Positions 32,119-38,743 of a stretch of 38,743 nt of DNA are shown piece by piece. Location: assembly GCA_014799505.1 (NCBI GenBank), contig JAAVHV010000001.1, forward strand, positions 22,930 to 61,672. The letters run 5' to 3'. Position 1 is the stretch's first letter. The number at the start of each line of letters is the position of its first letter. Below the pieces are notes generated by a model, which saw only the letters and a list, made by a program, of their open reading frames with translations, was not told the DNA's origin and ran no database searches. Both the position numbers and the translations under genes were made by a program. Origin of the DNA: Clostridiales bacterium. Its GTDB lineage: Bacteria > Bacillota > Clostridia > Oscillospirales > Oscillospiraceae.

Positions 32119-32246
32119 TGTGCGAAAGGATATGTCAACATGAGTTCGCACAAGTAACATCATGGCAGAAAAGGCAACACGCTAAAGCGCCACCCAGTTT
32201 AGTCAACACTTGCGAAACACAAGTACAAAATCTTGCCACACGCTCT
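32100..32246 (-). ncRNA. Predicted retron msr-msd RNA
   Basis: Minus strand, 147 nt. Ends form a 14-bp a1/a2 inverted repeat (32233-32246 with 32100-32113). Just after a1 is a G (complement of 32232) that could be the branching guanosine. msr: stem ACTTG/CAAGT with loop TGTTTCG (32208-32224), like the TTTCG-loop hairpin of Ec86, and a short CGCTTTAGCG hairpin (32180-32189). msd: stem TTGTGCGAA/TTCGCACAA (32145-32153 / 32118-32126) with an 18-nt loop. Promoter 26 nt upstream, RT immediately downstream. Confidence 0.82.
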
Positions 32247-32271
32247 TTGCAGGCATTGAGTCTGCAGACAA

Positions 32272-32300
32272 ATTATAACTTGTTTCGATTGCTTTTTCAA
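32272..32300 (-). promoter_or_regulatory. Retron promoter
   Basis: Minus strand TTGAAA (32295-32300), 17-nt spacer, TATAAT (32272-32277). Start expected near 32264, about 18 nt before a1. A 16-bp palindrome CGAATATATATATTCG (32313-32328) lies directly upstream and may bind a regulator. Confidence 0.85.
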
Positions 32301-32498
32301 TATGGATTCCTGCGAATATATATATTCGAACCTATGTTTGAAGCAAGGCTCTGGTTTTACCCGTTAGGGATGGATTAAGGACAAAAAATGCAACTTTTTC
32401 TCTCTTGTGGTAATCTTCGGCATCAAGCATAGCTGGGGGAACGGCAACCAAAACGCTGGAATACACAAAAAAGCAACGGAAAGTGATTTTTCAATTTC

Positions 32499-32557
32499 CG
32501 TACTGAAAAAGTGATCGGCCAGAAGTCAAGGGAAACAGCTAAGGGGTACGCCTCAAA
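32499..32557. repeat. 59-bp repeat C1
   Basis: About 52 of 59 bases match 35131-35189, same orientation. Contains a two-part hairpin ACAGCT ... GGGG TACG CCTC ... AGCTGT. It lies within 32301-32653, which holds no credible gene. Confidence 0.75.
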
Positions 32558-32653
32558 AGCTGTAAAGGCCGTTGCGATAAAGGAGAACAATATTGTGGGG
32601 CACATACTTTTTTGTGCATACCTGTTAATTGCCATGGTTTGAGCGTAAAACAA

Positions 32654-32690
32654 AGTCGCTTTTTCGATAAAATGTTCGAAAAAAGCGACT
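32654..32690 (-). terminator. Terminator of the three-gene AT-rich cluster
   Basis: AGTCGCTTTTTCGA (32654-32667) with TCGAAAAAAGCGACT (32676-32690), an 8-nt loop and a T-rich tail on the minus strand. Confidence 0.7.
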
Positions 32691-32719
32691 TGTTCAGTTT
32701 CTACAAGGATGGCTGCTAT

Positions 32720-33268
32720 TTATTTTTCAGATTGGTTGTTATCAAATATGTCACTTATCCCAACTCCATAGACATCGGCAAAGGTTTCAACAAAAGCAAT
32801 CATGGCCTCACGACTGATGCTACAATATTTAAAATCATACAAGATATCTTGTATTCTTTGGTCAGAAGGATAACTAAAATGTTCTCCAGGATACTTTTTC
32901 TCATATGCAGATCGAATTACTGAAAGTATTCTGTATAATGAAAACATTTCATTAGGGCAAGAATAAATTCCTAAGTTCTCATTCACAACCATGAATGGCT
33001 TGAGGGTAATAATCCAGAAACTTTCAATAGCAACGGTTTTGTATTCACATACGCTTTTAAGATTATGGAACATAGCCATATAAACACGGCGCTTGTCACA
33101 TCTCCGAATTATCTCAAAAATGTTTTTCTTATGCACATAGTAGTCTTTATCTATTTCGGCAATAACATTGTGGTTTCTTAAGAAGGTATCCCATTCAAGC
33201 ATCAACTTGGAGTATTTTTCTTGACGCTCATCAAAAGTCAAATCTTCATATGGAGGAGGATTAAACAT
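32720..33268 (-). CDS. Unknown soluble protein of the AT-rich cargo, 182 aa
   Basis: ATG 33268 with AAAGGAG 9 nt upstream; overlaps the stop of the preceding gene by 8 bases. No family recognised. Acidic/aromatic N-terminus (MFNPPPYEDLTFDERQEKYS), then alternating helical segments (NIFEIIRRCDKRRVYMAMFH; YRILSVIRSAYEKKYPGEHF) and a small C-terminal helical domain (SREAMIAFVETFADVYGVGI) that has some resemblance to a lambda-repressor-type HTH. No membrane segment. Third gene of the cluster, followed by a terminator. Confidence 0.7.
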   Translation of the reverse strand: MFNPPPYEDLTFDERQEKYSKLMLEWDTFLRNHNVIAEIDKDYYVHKKNIFEIIRRCDKRRVYMAMFHNLKSVCEYKTVAIESFWIITLKPFMVVNENLGIYSCPNEMFSLYRILSVIRSAYEKKYPGEHFSYPSDQRIQDILYDFKYCSISREAMIAFVETFADVYGVGISDIFDNNQSEK

Positions 33269-33542
33269 CAAAACCAACTCCTTTGAATATCCTAAAGTCC
33301 TCGTTTTGCATTGTGTCCATTCCTTTTTTAATAACCTCTGTAACATCTTTGTCTTTAAATATTGGACTGTTATATGGCTGTATCGCTATTGACTCTTCCA
33401 GATAGCGTTCATCTTCTTCTTTGCTCATCGAAAATGAAAGTGTTTGCTTTTTGGGCCCTTTAAAAAATGCAACGAGAAAAACAACAAGAGCTGCAATTAT
33501 TATAGGAACGATTGCAACAATGCCCCACCAATTAAAACTCAT
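33261..33542 (-). CDS. Unknown single-TM protein, 93 aa
   Basis: ATG 33542 with AAAGGAG upstream. One strong N-terminal membrane helix (WGIVAIVPIIIAALVVFLVA, about residues 5-25), then a basic anchor FFKGPKKQ and a charged, acidic cytoplasmic tail (MSKEEDERYLEESIAIQPYN). Overlaps the next gene, so both are translated together. Unknown function; the topology resembles small membrane adaptors. Confidence 0.7.
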   Translation of the reverse strand: MSFNWWGIVAIVPIIIAALVVFLVAFFKGPKKQTLSFSMSKEEDERYLEESIAIQPYNSPIFKDKDVTEVIKKGMDTMQNEDFRIFKGVGFDV

Positions 33543-33579
33543 TTTCAAAACTCCTTTTACATACAGATAATATATCCAA

Positions 33580-34062
33580 CTAAACCATACGTGCTCCACC
33601 AATAAGGCTCTGCCCATCACTATTAGTTTCGGTGGGGTAACGCTGCCTATAATCGCATTTTGCGATTATACCAAGTTCCACAATATTTATTATCAACAAA
33701 ATACCAACAACTAAAAACGTTAAAGATTCAACTGGAGCATATGTAAATACTTGTCCATCTTGATTTTGCGTCAATATCACAGAAATTTTTACAATAGCAA
33801 TAATACTGGTTACTACTGCACAAAGAAATGACACAATAAGTTCTACCCATAAACGCCGGACAATATTCCTGTTTGTATACAGAACAATATGATCAAATGA
33901 TAATGTTAGCCCTGTAATAAAATATGATAAATAATACGTTCTATCATTAAAACAAAACTGCAGGCATAACGATGCTATGGGCATTGCGACTATTACCAAC
34001 ATATAAAGCAACCCGAAAAAAAGGTCATCGAAAAAACAAGTCTTCTTCCGCATTGTAGCCAC
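33580..34062 (-). CDS. Unknown four-TM membrane protein, 160 aa
   Basis: GTG 34062 with AAAGGGA 6 nt upstream; ATG 34053 is the alternative. Four hydrophobic helices (about 11-35, 42-60, 70-93, 108-130) with short loops and a C-terminal polar tail (KCDYRQRYPTETNSDGQSLI). First gene of the three-gene cluster. Codon use is AT-rich and unlike the chromosome. No recognised family. Confidence 0.7.
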   Translation of the reverse strand: MATMRKKTCFFDDLFFGLLYMLVIVAMPIASLCLQFCFNDRTYYLSYFITGLTLSFDHIVLYTNRNIVRRLWVELIVSFLCAVVTSIIAIVKISVILTQNQDGQVFTYAPVESLTFLVVGILLIINIVELGIIAKCDYRQRYPTETNSDGQSLIGGARMV

Positions 34063-34287
34063 TCAAATCCCTTTTCTGTTTAATGTGATTCAACTGCGCA
34101 AACAATGAAGCAAGTATACAAAAAAAGACAAAAGGCAGTTCCCAAAAAAATGTTAGCGCCAAAGCCAGACTACTTATCTGTGAACCGCTTGAACACAACT
34201 TCTGATTCTTTCTTTTTCTGTGTCTCCATCGTACTATCTATATACTACTCTTTTCTTGCTTGTAAATACAAGTTCTCAAATTTCTTA

Positions 34288-34412
34288 TTGACATTCAGCT
34301 AAAGCGTGGTATAATTAAAATGAATCTTTATATGCTTTATCTACGTGATGGTATCAAAAAAGAAACGGTTAGAGTCGCTGGAACCTAAAAGCAAACTCTA
34401 ACTTATATTTTA
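34288..34412 (+). ncRNA. Candidate small RNA behind a perfect promoter
   Basis: TTGACA (34288-34293), 16-nt spacer, TATAAT (34310-34315) on the plus strand, with no gene behind it. The predicted transcript (from about 34322) ends in a hairpin GTTAGAGT/ACTCTAAC (34368-34375/34395-34402) followed by a U-rich tail. A 22-codon frame at 34320 has no ribosome site. The interval 34063-34287 holds nothing else visible. Confidence 0.5.
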
Positions 34413-34454
34413 CACGCCCTCTTCACACAAGTTATTATATTATAAAGCAACAAA

Positions 34455-34897
34455 AATTACCATACAAAAAATGGTAATTCCGGAGTCGACAATAATTTTT
34501 TTGTGAGCCGGAATAAGCACAAGATTTTGAGTGTATTATCTCCATAAACACAATATATAGCGAATGTAGTTGACATAATATTTTAAATCCGATGAGAAAA
34601 ATAGAAAAATTCTACGAAATGACGAGGCTAAAAATATAGGGCAATATTGGTATTATGTGGTTTGAGCAACCATATAATACTATTTTTGTTTCACGGTTTA
34701 ATCTATTTGCATAGGGCAACTTAAATCAATGTAGTAGATAAGACCGTACAATTTGGCAAGAGTGATTTGCAAGAGAATTTGCGCCACAAAGTGGCGCGGT
34801 TTCGCAGGACTACATTGTGTATGGTAGGAAAGCACAACGAATTTGTGACAAAAGAGATTTGCAAAGCGCCGAAGGTGCAATTGTGCTATGTTGCCCT
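34455..34897. other. AT-rich structured non-coding region
   Basis: Series of hairpins: AATTACCAT/ATGGTAATT (34455-34479) leading into ATTCCGG/CCGGAAT (34477-34514); a long GTATTATGTGGTT/AACCATATAATAC hairpin (34650-34680) with a T tail, terminator-like on the plus strand; GCGCCAC/GTGGCGC (34781-34797). AGGGCAAC (34713-34720) can pair with GTTGCCCT (34890-34897), enclosing about 170 nt. No supported ORF. Possibly one or more further structured RNAs. Confidence 0.45.
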
Positions 34898-35018
34898 TAC
34901 ATAGTTATGAGGCTATAGTCTTGCGATTATATGTAAAAATATTTGCGGGTTGTATTTTTGCGTACAACTATACAAAATCTTTATTGATTTGAATTGCACG
35001 CAAAACTGTTTTTCCTAC

Positions 35019-35138
35019 ATGACTGTCACTCCTGTCGATCCAGACCCCGTTGTGACACCTACCCCTGTAACGAGCAGCAACAACTCCGCAGGAACTTCTT
35101 GGTTTGTTGCCGATAACGGTTACGCACCAAAAAAGTGA
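35019..35138 (+). pseudogene. Fragment of a Pro/Thr-rich protein C-terminus
   Basis: Frame reading VDPDPVVTPTPVTSSNNSAG then SWFVADNGYAPKK and stop. Low-complexity linker plus a short end, as in the tail of a surface or secreted protein. No ribosome site and no upstream domain, so best seen as a relic. Its end runs into repeat C2. Confidence 0.4.
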
Positions 35139-35189
35139 CAGGCCAGAAACCAAAGAAAACAGCTAAGGGGTACGCCCCAAAAGCTGTAA
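35131..35189. repeat. 59-bp repeat C2
   Basis: Second copy of 32499-32557, with the more perfect hairpin ACAGCT AA GGGG TACG CCCC AAA AGCTGT. The two copies bracket the three-gene cluster and the structured region. Confidence 0.75.
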
Positions 35190-35265
35190 GGGGTAATTGA
35201 AGGGGCAAAGATTTTTGGCACTCCAAAAATAGTCACTTTTCAAGCGAATATCAGCGTAAAAGCAA

Positions 35266-35300
35266 AAGAAAATCCTCGAAACTGTACCGTTTCGAGGATT
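35266..35300 (-). terminator. Element-borne terminator after tRNA-fMet
   Basis: AATCCTCGAAAC (35271-35282) / GTTTCGAGGATT (35289-35300), with a T-rich tail on the minus strand (TTCTTTTGCT). It lies inside the element and replaces the chromosomal terminator, which was displaced to 12152-12204. Confidence 0.8.
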
Positions 35301-35305
35301 CCTTT

Positions 35306-35382
<77 letters not shown>

Positions 35383-35393
35383 ATATAAAATTT

Positions 35394-35480
35394 TGGTGCC
35401 GGAGACCGGGGTCGAACCGGCACGGGATCACTCCCACGGGATTTTAAGTCCCGGGCGTCTGCCAATTCCGCCACTCCGGC
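35394..35480 (-). tRNA. tRNA-Leu (UAA)
   Basis: 87 nt including CCA, acceptor GCCGGAG/CTCCGGC, long variable arm (GTGGGAGTGATCCC), anticodon loop CTTAAAA, giving anticodon TAA. It lies 11 bases upstream of tRNA-fMet, probably co-transcribed. Confidence 0.95.
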
Positions 35481-35632
35481 TTATCAAGGCTAGATTATGA
35501 TAGCACGATTTTCTGTCCCTGTCAACCCCTATTTCCCGGTCCGGGCGGTTCTTTTTTTGTCGAATCCCACCCCTTGACGACGGGCCTAAACTGTGCCAAA
35601 CTATTGGCATACGGCATAAGGAGGCATTTGCC

Positions 35633-36136
35633 ATGCACAACGAACTGACGAAAAAGGACATCGAACTCATGCGCCAGGAGCTGGAATACCGCCGCACCGT
35701 CCTGCGCCCCAAGCTCATCGAGGACGTGCAGACCGCCCGCGCTTTCGGCGATTTGAGCGAAAATTTTGAATACAAAGCCGCCAAGCGGGACAAGAACCGC
35801 AATGACAGCCGCTGCCGCTATCTGGAGAACATGATCAAGACGGCGGTGGTCATCTCCGACCAGTCCAAAGAGGGCACGGTGGGCCTGTACGACAAGGTCA
35901 CCTTCTACGTGGAGGAGGACGACGAGACCGTCACCTGCCAGATCGTCACCACCGTGCGGCAGGACGCGCTGAAAAATCTCATCAGCAAGGAATCCCCGGT
36001 GGGCAGGGCGGTGCTGGGCCGCCGGGTTGGCGACCGGGTGACCGTACACGTCAATGACAGCTACAGCTATGATGTGGTCATCCGGGCCATCGAGCCGGGT
36101 GAGGATACCGGCGCGGCCCCGCTTATGAGCTTCTGA
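35633..36136 (+). CDS. GreA/GreB family transcription elongation factor
   Basis: 167 aa, ATG 35633 with AAGGAGG at 35618-35624. The N-terminal coiled coil carries the Gre signature RAFGDLSENFEYKAAKRDKN, with the acidic tip residues (Asp-Leu-Ser-Glu-Asn) that reach into the RNA polymerase secondary channel to stimulate transcript cleavage. C-terminal FKBP-like domain with SPVGRAVLGRRVGDRVTV. Slightly divergent (e.g. an insert EEDDETVTC), so possibly a paralog of the main GreA. Monogenic, terminator 36176-36216. Confidence 0.9.
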   Translation: MHNELTKKDIELMRQELEYRRTVLRPKLIEDVQTARAFGDLSENFEYKAAKRDKNRNDSRCRYLENMIKTAVVISDQSKEGTVGLYDKVTFYVEEDDETVTCQIVTTVRQDALKNLISKESPVGRAVLGRRVGDRVTVHVNDSYSYDVVIRAIEPGEDTGAAPLMSF

Positions 36137-36173
36137 GCGGTCTTCGCGGAGGTGCGCCTCTCCATAAAACAAG

Positions 36174-36216
36174 CACAAACCCGGGGCCCTGTTGAAAAGG
36201 GCCCCGGGTTTGCTTT
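36174..36216. terminator. Bidirectional terminator between greA-like and amylase genes
   Basis: CAAACCCGGGGCCCT (36176-36190) / AGGGCCCCGGGTTTG (36198-36212), 7-nt loop. Confidence 0.85.
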
Positions 36217-36228
36217 GATTGATCCACT

Positions 36229-37875
36229 TTACTGGGGATTCTCTACCAGCACCACTACGCTGTACGAGGGCAGCGTGACCGTGCCGTCCGTCAGGGTCAC
36301 CTCGCCGCCATCCACCGAGAGGTACCCCGCCACTTCCAGGGGGCCATACTGCTCCGCGGACATTTCCACCTGCTTCTCGTCCGTTTCCGAGATATTATAG
36401 AGCATATAGATCGTCTTGCCGTCATAGGTCTTGGAAATCGCGGCGATGTCCAGATCCTCGACCTCCTCCAGCCGGGCCACGGTTCCCCGCGCGATCTCCG
36501 GGTTTTGATTGCGCAGCAGGATGGTGTCCTTGTAGAAGCTGTAGATCGAGTCCTCGGCCTTCATCTGCTCCTCGGCGCTGGCGAACCGGTTTTCCTGGGG
36601 TTCCATGTCCCGGGGCCCCTTTGTCATGCCCGCCGCGTCAGCGTCGGCAGACCAGAACATGGGCGCGCGCTTATTCTCGTCCCGTCCGCTGCCGGCCATG
36701 CCGATCTCTTCCCCGTAATACACAAAGGCGCTGCCGCTCATCAAAATATTCAAAGCCGCCGCCATTTTGACCTTACGGGCGTCATGGGACATATAGCCGG
36801 CCGCCCTTGCCAGGTCGTGGTTGACAAAGAAGGGAGCGTCGATGGCGTCCTCCCGGTATTCCCGGATGGCATTCTGCACCCGGACCAGCGCCTTGGCATA
36901 GGCTTGGGCGCTGTTCTCCGCGCCGCTGTAGTTGATCGTCTTGGTAATGATCCCTGTGGAATCGGCAAACGCAAAATCAAAGAAGCTGTCCACGCCGCTG
37001 GCGTAATACTGGGCGTAGGTAGGCAGCGCGTCCCAGCACTCGCCCACGATATAGGCGTCCGGCTTTACAGACTTCACATGGTCGTTGACCCAGCTGAGCA
37101 CCTCCACATTTTTGCTGGTCGCGCCGGAGTAAAATTCCTTGACCGCGTCCAGCCGGAAGCCGCCCACGCCCTTTTCCAGCCAGAAATCCATGACGCCCTC
37201 GAAGTCTTTCCGCAGCTCCTGGCTGGCGAAGTTCACATCTGGCATCTCAGGGGAGAACTGGCCCTCGTAGTAGTAATCGGTGGTGCCCACCCGATACCAG
37301 GCGTTGGAGCTGGGGTCGCCCTTGACAAAGTTATAGTAGCCGTAATACTGGCACTCTTCGGCGGAGGGCTCCTCATCCGGCCCCAGCGACTCCAGGTAAT
37401 CACGGGCCGCAGCGAACCAGGGATGGTCGGGTGAGGTGTGGTTGAGGACCAGATCAATAATCAGCTTGATCCCCCGCTTGTCGCATTCCGCTACCAGCTC
37501 GTCAAAATCATCCATGGTGCCGTATACCGGGTCGATGGCCAGATAGTCCTTCACATCGTACTTATGATAAGAGTTGGAGGGCATGATGGGCATCAGCCAG
37601 ATCCCGTTGAAGCCCATATCCGCGATGTAATCCAGCTTTGAGATGACCCCCTGGAGATCCCCGATCCCGTCTCCGTCGCTGTCGCAGAAGGAGTACACAA
37701 AGATCTCATACCAGGTGCGGTAATTGTCGTCGATTACCGTCACTTCTCTGGCGCGCCAGCCCTCGGGCCCATCGGTTTTTCCGATCATGCCGCACCCGTT
37801 CAAAGCGCCCACCATCAGCGCGAGGGCCAGCATCAGCGCGAAACTTCTTCGAAACTTTTGCCATGCTTGTTTCAT
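36229..37875 (-). CDS. Alpha-amylase family (GH13) lipoprotein
   Basis: 548 aa from ATG 37875 with AGGAGG upstream. Signal peptide with lipobox LNGC (Cys28), so anchored outside the membrane. The (beta/alpha)8 barrel has the GH13 regions: DLVLNH (141-146), GFRLDAVK with nucleophile Asp243, VGECWD with acid/base Glu279, and FVNHD with Asp354; a QY/Ca-type DSDGDGIGDLQGVISKLDYI block is also present. C-terminal beta domain. Hydrolyses alpha-1,4-glucans or maltodextrins at the cell surface. Expression is probably controlled through the palindrome over its promoter. Confidence 0.93.
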   Translation of the reverse strand: MKQAWQKFRRSFALMLALALMVGALNGCGMIGKTDGPEGWRAREVTVIDDNYRTWYEIFVYSFCDSDGDGIGDLQGVISKLDYIADMGFNGIWLMPIMPSNSYHKYDVKDYLAIDPVYGTMDDFDELVAECDKRGIKLIIDLVLNHTSPDHPWFAAARDYLESLGPDEEPSAEECQYYGYYNFVKGDPSSNAWYRVGTTDYYYEGQFSPEMPDVNFASQELRKDFEGVMDFWLEKGVGGFRLDAVKEFYSGATSKNVEVLSWVNDHVKSVKPDAYIVGECWDALPTYAQYYASGVDSFFDFAFADSTGIITKTINYSGAENSAQAYAKALVRVQNAIREYREDAIDAPFFVNHDLARAAGYMSHDARKVKMAAALNILMSGSAFVYYGEEIGMAGSGRDENKRAPMFWSADADAAGMTKGPRDMEPQENRFASAEEQMKAEDSIYSFYKDTILLRNQNPEIARGTVARLEEVEDLDIAAISKTYDGKTIYMLYNISETDEKQVEMSAEQYGPLEVAGYLSVDGGEVTLTDGTVTLPSYSVVVLVENPQ

Positions 37876-37918
37876 TTTCCCGACAACCTCCTGTTAAAAT
37901 GAATTTTCGTAAAGTTTC

Positions 37919-37961
37919 GATATGCTGTGTTCAGCATATCATTTTTTTCGGACTTCGTCAA
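37919..37961 (-). promoter_or_regulatory. Amylase promoter with operator-like palindrome
   Basis: Minus strand TTGACG (37956-37961), 17-nt spacer, TATGCT (37933-37938). The -10 is inside a perfect inverted repeat GATATGCTG/CAGCATATC (37919-37927/37932-37940), so a bound repressor, for example of the LacI type, would block initiation. Confidence 0.7.
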
Positions 37962-37990
37962 GCAAAACGCGAACCGCGCAGGCGGTCGGC

Positions 37991-38032
37991 AAAAAGTCCC
38001 CCAAGGCTTCGTTGAAGCATTGGGGGACTTTT
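37991..38032 (-). terminator. Intrinsic terminator of the metY-like gene
   Basis: AAAAGTCCCCCAA and TTGGGGGACTTTT form a long stem with inner CTTC/GAAG; T run on the minus strand. Confidence 0.85.
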
Positions 38033-38044
38033 ACGCGTACTGGC

Positions 38045-38743
38045 TCAGCTCACCGCGGCGAAGCCCTTTTCCAGGTCGGCGATGATGTCGTCGATGTGTT
38101 CGGTGCCGATAGACAGCCGGATGGTGTTAGGTTTGATGCCCTGGTCGGCCAGTTCCTCGGGGGTGAGCTGGGAGTGGGTGGTGGTGGCCGGGTGGATGAC
38201 CAAGGATTTCACGTCCGCCACGTTGGCCAGCAGGGAGAAGATCTCCAGGCTGTCGATGAACTTGTGGGCCTCCTCCTGGCCGCCCTTGATTTCAAAGGTA
38301 AAGATGGATGCGCCGCCGTTGGGGAAGTACTTCTCATACAGGGCATGGTCGGGGTGGTCGGGCAGGGAGGGGTGGTTCACCTTCTCCACCTGGGGATGGT
38401 TAGCCAGGAATTCCACCACCTTCTTGGTGTTCTCGGCGTGGCGGTCCAGACGGAGAGACAGGGTCTCCACCCCCTGGAGCAGCAGGAACGCGTTGAAGGG
38501 GGAGATGGCCGCGCCCATATCCCGCAGCAGGATAGCCCGGATGTAGGTGACAAAGGCGGCGGGGCCGGCGGCGTCCACGAAGGACACACCGTGGTAGCTG
38601 GGGTTGGCCTCAGCGATGGGGGCGTACTTGCCGGACGCCTTCCAGTCGAACCTGCCGCTGTCCACGATGATGCCGCCCAGGGTGGTGCCGTGGCCGCCGA
38701 TGAACTTGGTGGCGGAGTGGACCACGATGTCCGCGCCGTGCTC
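38045..38743 (-). CDS. metY: O-acetylhomoserine sulfhydrylase, C-terminal part (5' end outside window)
   Basis: PLP enzyme making homocysteine from O-acetylhomoserine and sulfide. The frame is open to the window edge; 232 codons are visible. The PLP lysine is in HSATKFIGGHG, close to the cut end. Family blocks: FDWKASGKYAPIAEANPSYH, QGVETLSLRLDRHAENTKKV, NVADVKSLVIHPATTTHSQL and RLSIGTEHIDDIIADL. These fit MetY-type rather than cystathionine-lyase members. Terminator downstream. Confidence 0.93.
   Translation of the reverse strand, partial: EHGADIVVHSATKFIGGHGTTLGGIIVDSGRFDWKASGKYAPIAEANPSYHGVSFVDAAGPAAFVTYIRAILLRDMGAAISPFNAFLLLQGVETLSLRLDRHAENTKKVVEFLANHPQVEKVNHPSLPDHPDHALYEKYFPNGGASIFTFEIKGGQEEAHKFIDSLEIFSLLANVADVKSLVIHPATTTHSQLTPEELADQGIKPNTIRLSIGTEHIDDIIADLEKGFAAVS

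Noticed and set aside
30382..32163. RT as a diversity-generating retroelement or group II intron RT
   Set aside because: NAxxH and VTG are retron marks; no template/variable repeat pair, no maturase or HNH domain, and a msr-msd-like RNA lies upstream.
32116..32163. Upstream RT start (from 32163)
   Set aside because: It would translate through the msd stem of the predicted retron RNA and has no ribosome site.
34950..35018. Extension of the Pro/Thr-rich fragment to a 62-aa gene
   Set aside because: No ribosome site and the added residues show no coherent fold; kept only as a short relic.

Overview
The window reads as chromosome of a GC-rich gut-type Clostridia, most like the Oscillospiraceae (Flavonifractor/Oscillibacter-like). 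This is inferred from strong AGGAGG ribosome sites, a SpoIID/LytB protein, PolC-type and PcfJ-type accessory proteins and the general codon style; no rRNA is present to settle the species. A 23.1-kb integrative element sits in the middle, between ordinary chromosomal genes.

Left flank (1-12205): the 3' end of cysS, a tandem duplication carrying two paralogous 101-aa membrane proteins, citrate synthase, a SpoIID-like protein, an orphan histidine-kinase ATPase fragment, then a co-directional group: TetR regulator, DUF308 membrane protein, MMPL/RND exporter, a secreted heptad-repeat protein and a radical SAM protein. A decayed tyrosine recombinase lies against the element boundary.

Integrated element (12206-35328): bounded by 23-bp direct repeats equal to the 3' end of an initiator tRNA-fMet gene, which stays intact at the right end (35306-35382). 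Left arm: excisionase-like HTH, a PP1-like phosphatase, a ClpX-like ATPase, small hypotheticals, a broken ssb, then about 1.8 kb without clear genes that holds a 41-bp repeat array and a run of GC-rich hairpins. Middle: a PolC-like protein whose catalytic Asp pair appears to be lost, small hypotheticals, a DUF3991/TOPRIM primase-like protein, PcfJ, and a secreted transglutaminase-like protein. Right-centre, on the minus strand: HTH - Rep-like initiator - 21/22-bp repeats - DnaB-like helicase, led by a perfect consensus promoter. Then a tyrosine integrase and an integrase remnant. No relaxase, type IV secretion ATPase, terminase or capsid gene was seen, so the mode of transfer is open.

Right cargo (30380-35305) is visibly AT-rich and foreign to the rest. 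It encodes a retron: a promoter (TTGAAA-17-TATAAT), a predicted msr-msd RNA closed by a 14-bp a1/a2 inverted repeat, and a reverse transcriptase with both retron hallmarks (NAxxH and VTG) fused to a C-terminal TOPRIM-like domain. That is the Ec67 (Eco2)-type layout of an anti-phage retron. Beside it are three overlapping or adjacent unknown genes (two membrane proteins, one soluble) and a structured non-coding stretch with another perfect promoter.

Right flank (35383-38743): tRNA-Leu(UAA), a GreA-family factor, a GH13 alpha-amylase lipoprotein with an operator-like palindrome over its -10 box, and the 3' part of O-acetylhomoserine sulfhydrylase.
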